6,256 nt of DNA from Planctomycetaceae bacterium (GTDB taxonomy: Bacteria; Planctomycetota; Planctomycetia; Pirellulales; Thermoguttaceae). Below the pieces are notes generated by a model. The model had not been told where the DNA came from. It saw nothing but the letters and a program-made list of their open reading frames with translations, and ran no database searches. Of this stretch, positions 4,935 through 6,256 are shown piece by piece (within the stretch, counting starts at the first letter, position 1; each line of letters starts with the position of its first letter). Position numbers and translations under genes: made by a program. The stretch lies in assembly GCA_031276415.1 (NCBI GenBank), contig JAISNF010000079.1, positions 1-6,256 on the forward strand. The letters are read 5' to 3'.

Positions 4935-6256
4935 TTAATGTTCTTCGGCAAGTTCTTTGGCAACCGGAATTTTCAATACAGCCAACGCCGCCGCAACATT
5001 TGATAATACTCCAATTATGACCATTCCGCCAAGAAGCCATGAAAATTGAACGATAATCGATAACGGATTGATTTCCCATTGGCTGAACAAAAATTGTGGA
5101 AACAGCGAAAAAATCGACGCAAGCACCGCCAAAAATAAACCTAAAAACAAGATCACAAAATTTTCGTACAGCAATAAAAGCAAAATCCTGCTTTGGCGGA
5201 ATCCAATGGTATGTAATAACGCTAATTCTTTTCGCCGCTCAAATACGTTGCGAAATTGAATTACCGCAAGTCCGAACAAACCAAGCAGCAAACCTATTCC
5301 GCCCAAACTCTGAAATGTTGCCAGATAGGTATTTTGTACGGCAAAAAAACGTTGCAGCCGATGTACCGCAGATTCCACCGCAACTCCATAATCATCTAAA
5401 TTACGATACAAAAAAGAGACAAGATCATGACCGTTTTTATCCGTCGGAAAATTGGAATCAACAATAAAAAAACGGTATCCGGCAACATCAGGAAAAAGTG
5501 TTAACAAATTTTGTTCACTCATTAAAAGATCACCCTGAAATAAAGAATTGGTCAAAAGTCCGCTAATTTCGCAACGAATTTTTCCGCCCTGTCCGTCTTC
5601 AATTTCATAAAGACTGCCGACACCGCCATAGATGTGTAACGAATACATCGCCGTATTCGCATCAAGAATTATCGGAACACGGCGAATGCCGTCGTCGTCA
5701 ATCGTAATCGGCTTATCCAAACGTGACCGATATTCCTCCTTCGGAACACCAAGAATACGCGGATTGAGCGGTTGGTAAAGATTCAGACAACCGGCATTGT
5801 CCCCGTCACGAACACGAAAAGATTGAACCCGAACACCGTTTCGCTCAAACCATGCCGAATCGGATTTTTGCATCGAAATATTGTTGCGTCCTTCGTCGGT
5901 ATTGAGATTTTCATAAACCGGAAATTGCGTTTCGACAATCAATTGTCGTTCCGAATAATACGACGAAGCGTCCATCTGAAAAACGCTTATTGACAAAATG
6001 AGGAAACAGGTTGAAGCAATCAAACCGATACAAAGCGTATTGCGTGCCGGATGCCGTGAAATATTCGAAACGGAAAAACTAAAAAGTGAACGGATAAACG
6101 AAGAATTGTTTCCGCCCACACTGTTGCAATAATGAATTTGCCATAAACCTGAAACAAGAATCAAAACTCCCGAACCGAAAAAAATTCCGGCACAGAAAAC
6201 AGGATTATTAAAATGTACAAAAAAACCGATTAACGTCAACACCAAAATAGTAAAAA
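4935..6256 (-). CDS. FtsX-family ABC transporter permease, C-terminal part (cut by right edge)
   Basis: About 440 residues are visible, and the frame stays open past the window edge, so the start is missing. Counting from the TTG at 6245, hydrophobic spans lie near 1-10, 16-36, 71-90, 311-331, 353-381 and 400-425. The stretch SVSNISRHPARNTLCIGLIASTCFLI (58-83) matches the segment that opens the second half of long permeases of the MacB/LolC type, with the basic RHPAR before a membrane helix. A large extracytoplasmic domain (92-305) precedes an FtsX domain: ERRKELALLHTIGF (336-349) is the conserved cytoplasmic loop that contacts the ATPase. It would work with an ABC ATP-binding subunit outside the window, in lipoprotein or lipid export or peptide efflux; the substrate cannot be told. 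The stop codon is 61 bp before the pseudopilin start on the same strand. Confidence 0.75.
   Translation of the reverse strand, partial: FTILVLTLIGFFVHFNNPVFCAGIFFGSGVLILVSGLWQIHYCNSVGGNNSSFIRSLFSFSVSNISRHPARNTLCIGLIASTCFLILSISVFQMDASSYYSERQLIVETQFPVYENLNTDEGRNNISMQKSDSAWFERNGVRVQSFRVRDGDNAGCLNLYQPLNPRILGVPKEEYRSRLDKPITIDDDGIRRVPIILDANTAMYSLHIYGGVGSLYEIEDGQGGKIRCEISGLLTNSLFQGDLLMSEQNLLTLFPDVAGYRFFIVDSNFPTDKNGHDLVSFLYRNLDDYGVAVESAVHRLQRFFAVQNTYLATFQSLGGIGLLLGLFGLAVIQFRNVFERRKELALLHTIGFRQSRILLLLLYENFVILFLGLFLAVLASIFSLFPQFLFSQWEINPLSIIVQFSWLLGGMVIIGVLSNVAAALAVLKIPVAKELAEEH

Overview
The window reads as an AT-rich, sparsely coded stretch of a bacterial chromosome. Lineage is inferred from gene content alone. 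A short prepilin start of the MKKT..GFTLVELL kind common in planctomycete DUF1559 proteins, the C-terminal half of a large two-unit FtsX-type permease, and a YdjM-type membrane hydrolase with an HITxS start together suggest a low-GC planctomycete or a relative. No rRNA, tRNA, CRISPR array, transposase or phage gene is visible.

Layout. The left edge (1-67, minus) holds the first 22 codons of a prepilin gene with a strong Shine-Dalgarno. Its coding sequence runs into a 22-bp palindromic word that recurs at 103-127, in its own leader. Positions 68-833 contain no convincing protein gene. Reading leftward on the minus strand, this gap starts with a consensus sigma-70-type promoter (TTGACA, 16 bp, TATAAT, with an A/T tract upstream). 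About 400 bases dense in hairpins follow and end just before the prepilin. In eight places the helices pair by G-U on the minus strand where the plus strand would have C-A, so a structured RNA on the minus strand is the best reading: either a long leader or a separate small RNA. Positions 691-833 hold a degenerate dispersed repeat of the CTGCG / CCACAGAG kind.

Positions 834-2225 (minus) encode a CvpA-type membrane protein with a long low-complexity tail. Diverging from it is a YdjM-type hydrolase (2418-3677, plus), also with a repeat-built tail. The divergent gap contains 13-bp tandem repeats and a hairpin followed by five T, resembling an intrinsic terminator or attenuator. Positions 3718-3909, between convergent genes, form one nested imperfect palindrome of about 192 bp carrying CCACAGAG units. 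It shares a 13-base word with the 691-833 repeat.

Positions 3941-4873 (minus) encode a GspJ/PulJ-like pseudopilin with a Pro/Gln-rich tail. Upstream of it on the same strand, 61 bp away, lies the end of an FtsX-family ABC permease that is cut by the right edge. These two could be cotranscribed.

How they work together: all four larger proteins are predicted to be in or anchored to the inner membrane. No single pathway links them. The two prepilin-like genes hint at pilus or type II secretion-like functions, but no other parts of such a machine are present. The most unusual content is the structured RNA with its promoter and the repeat families, not the proteins.
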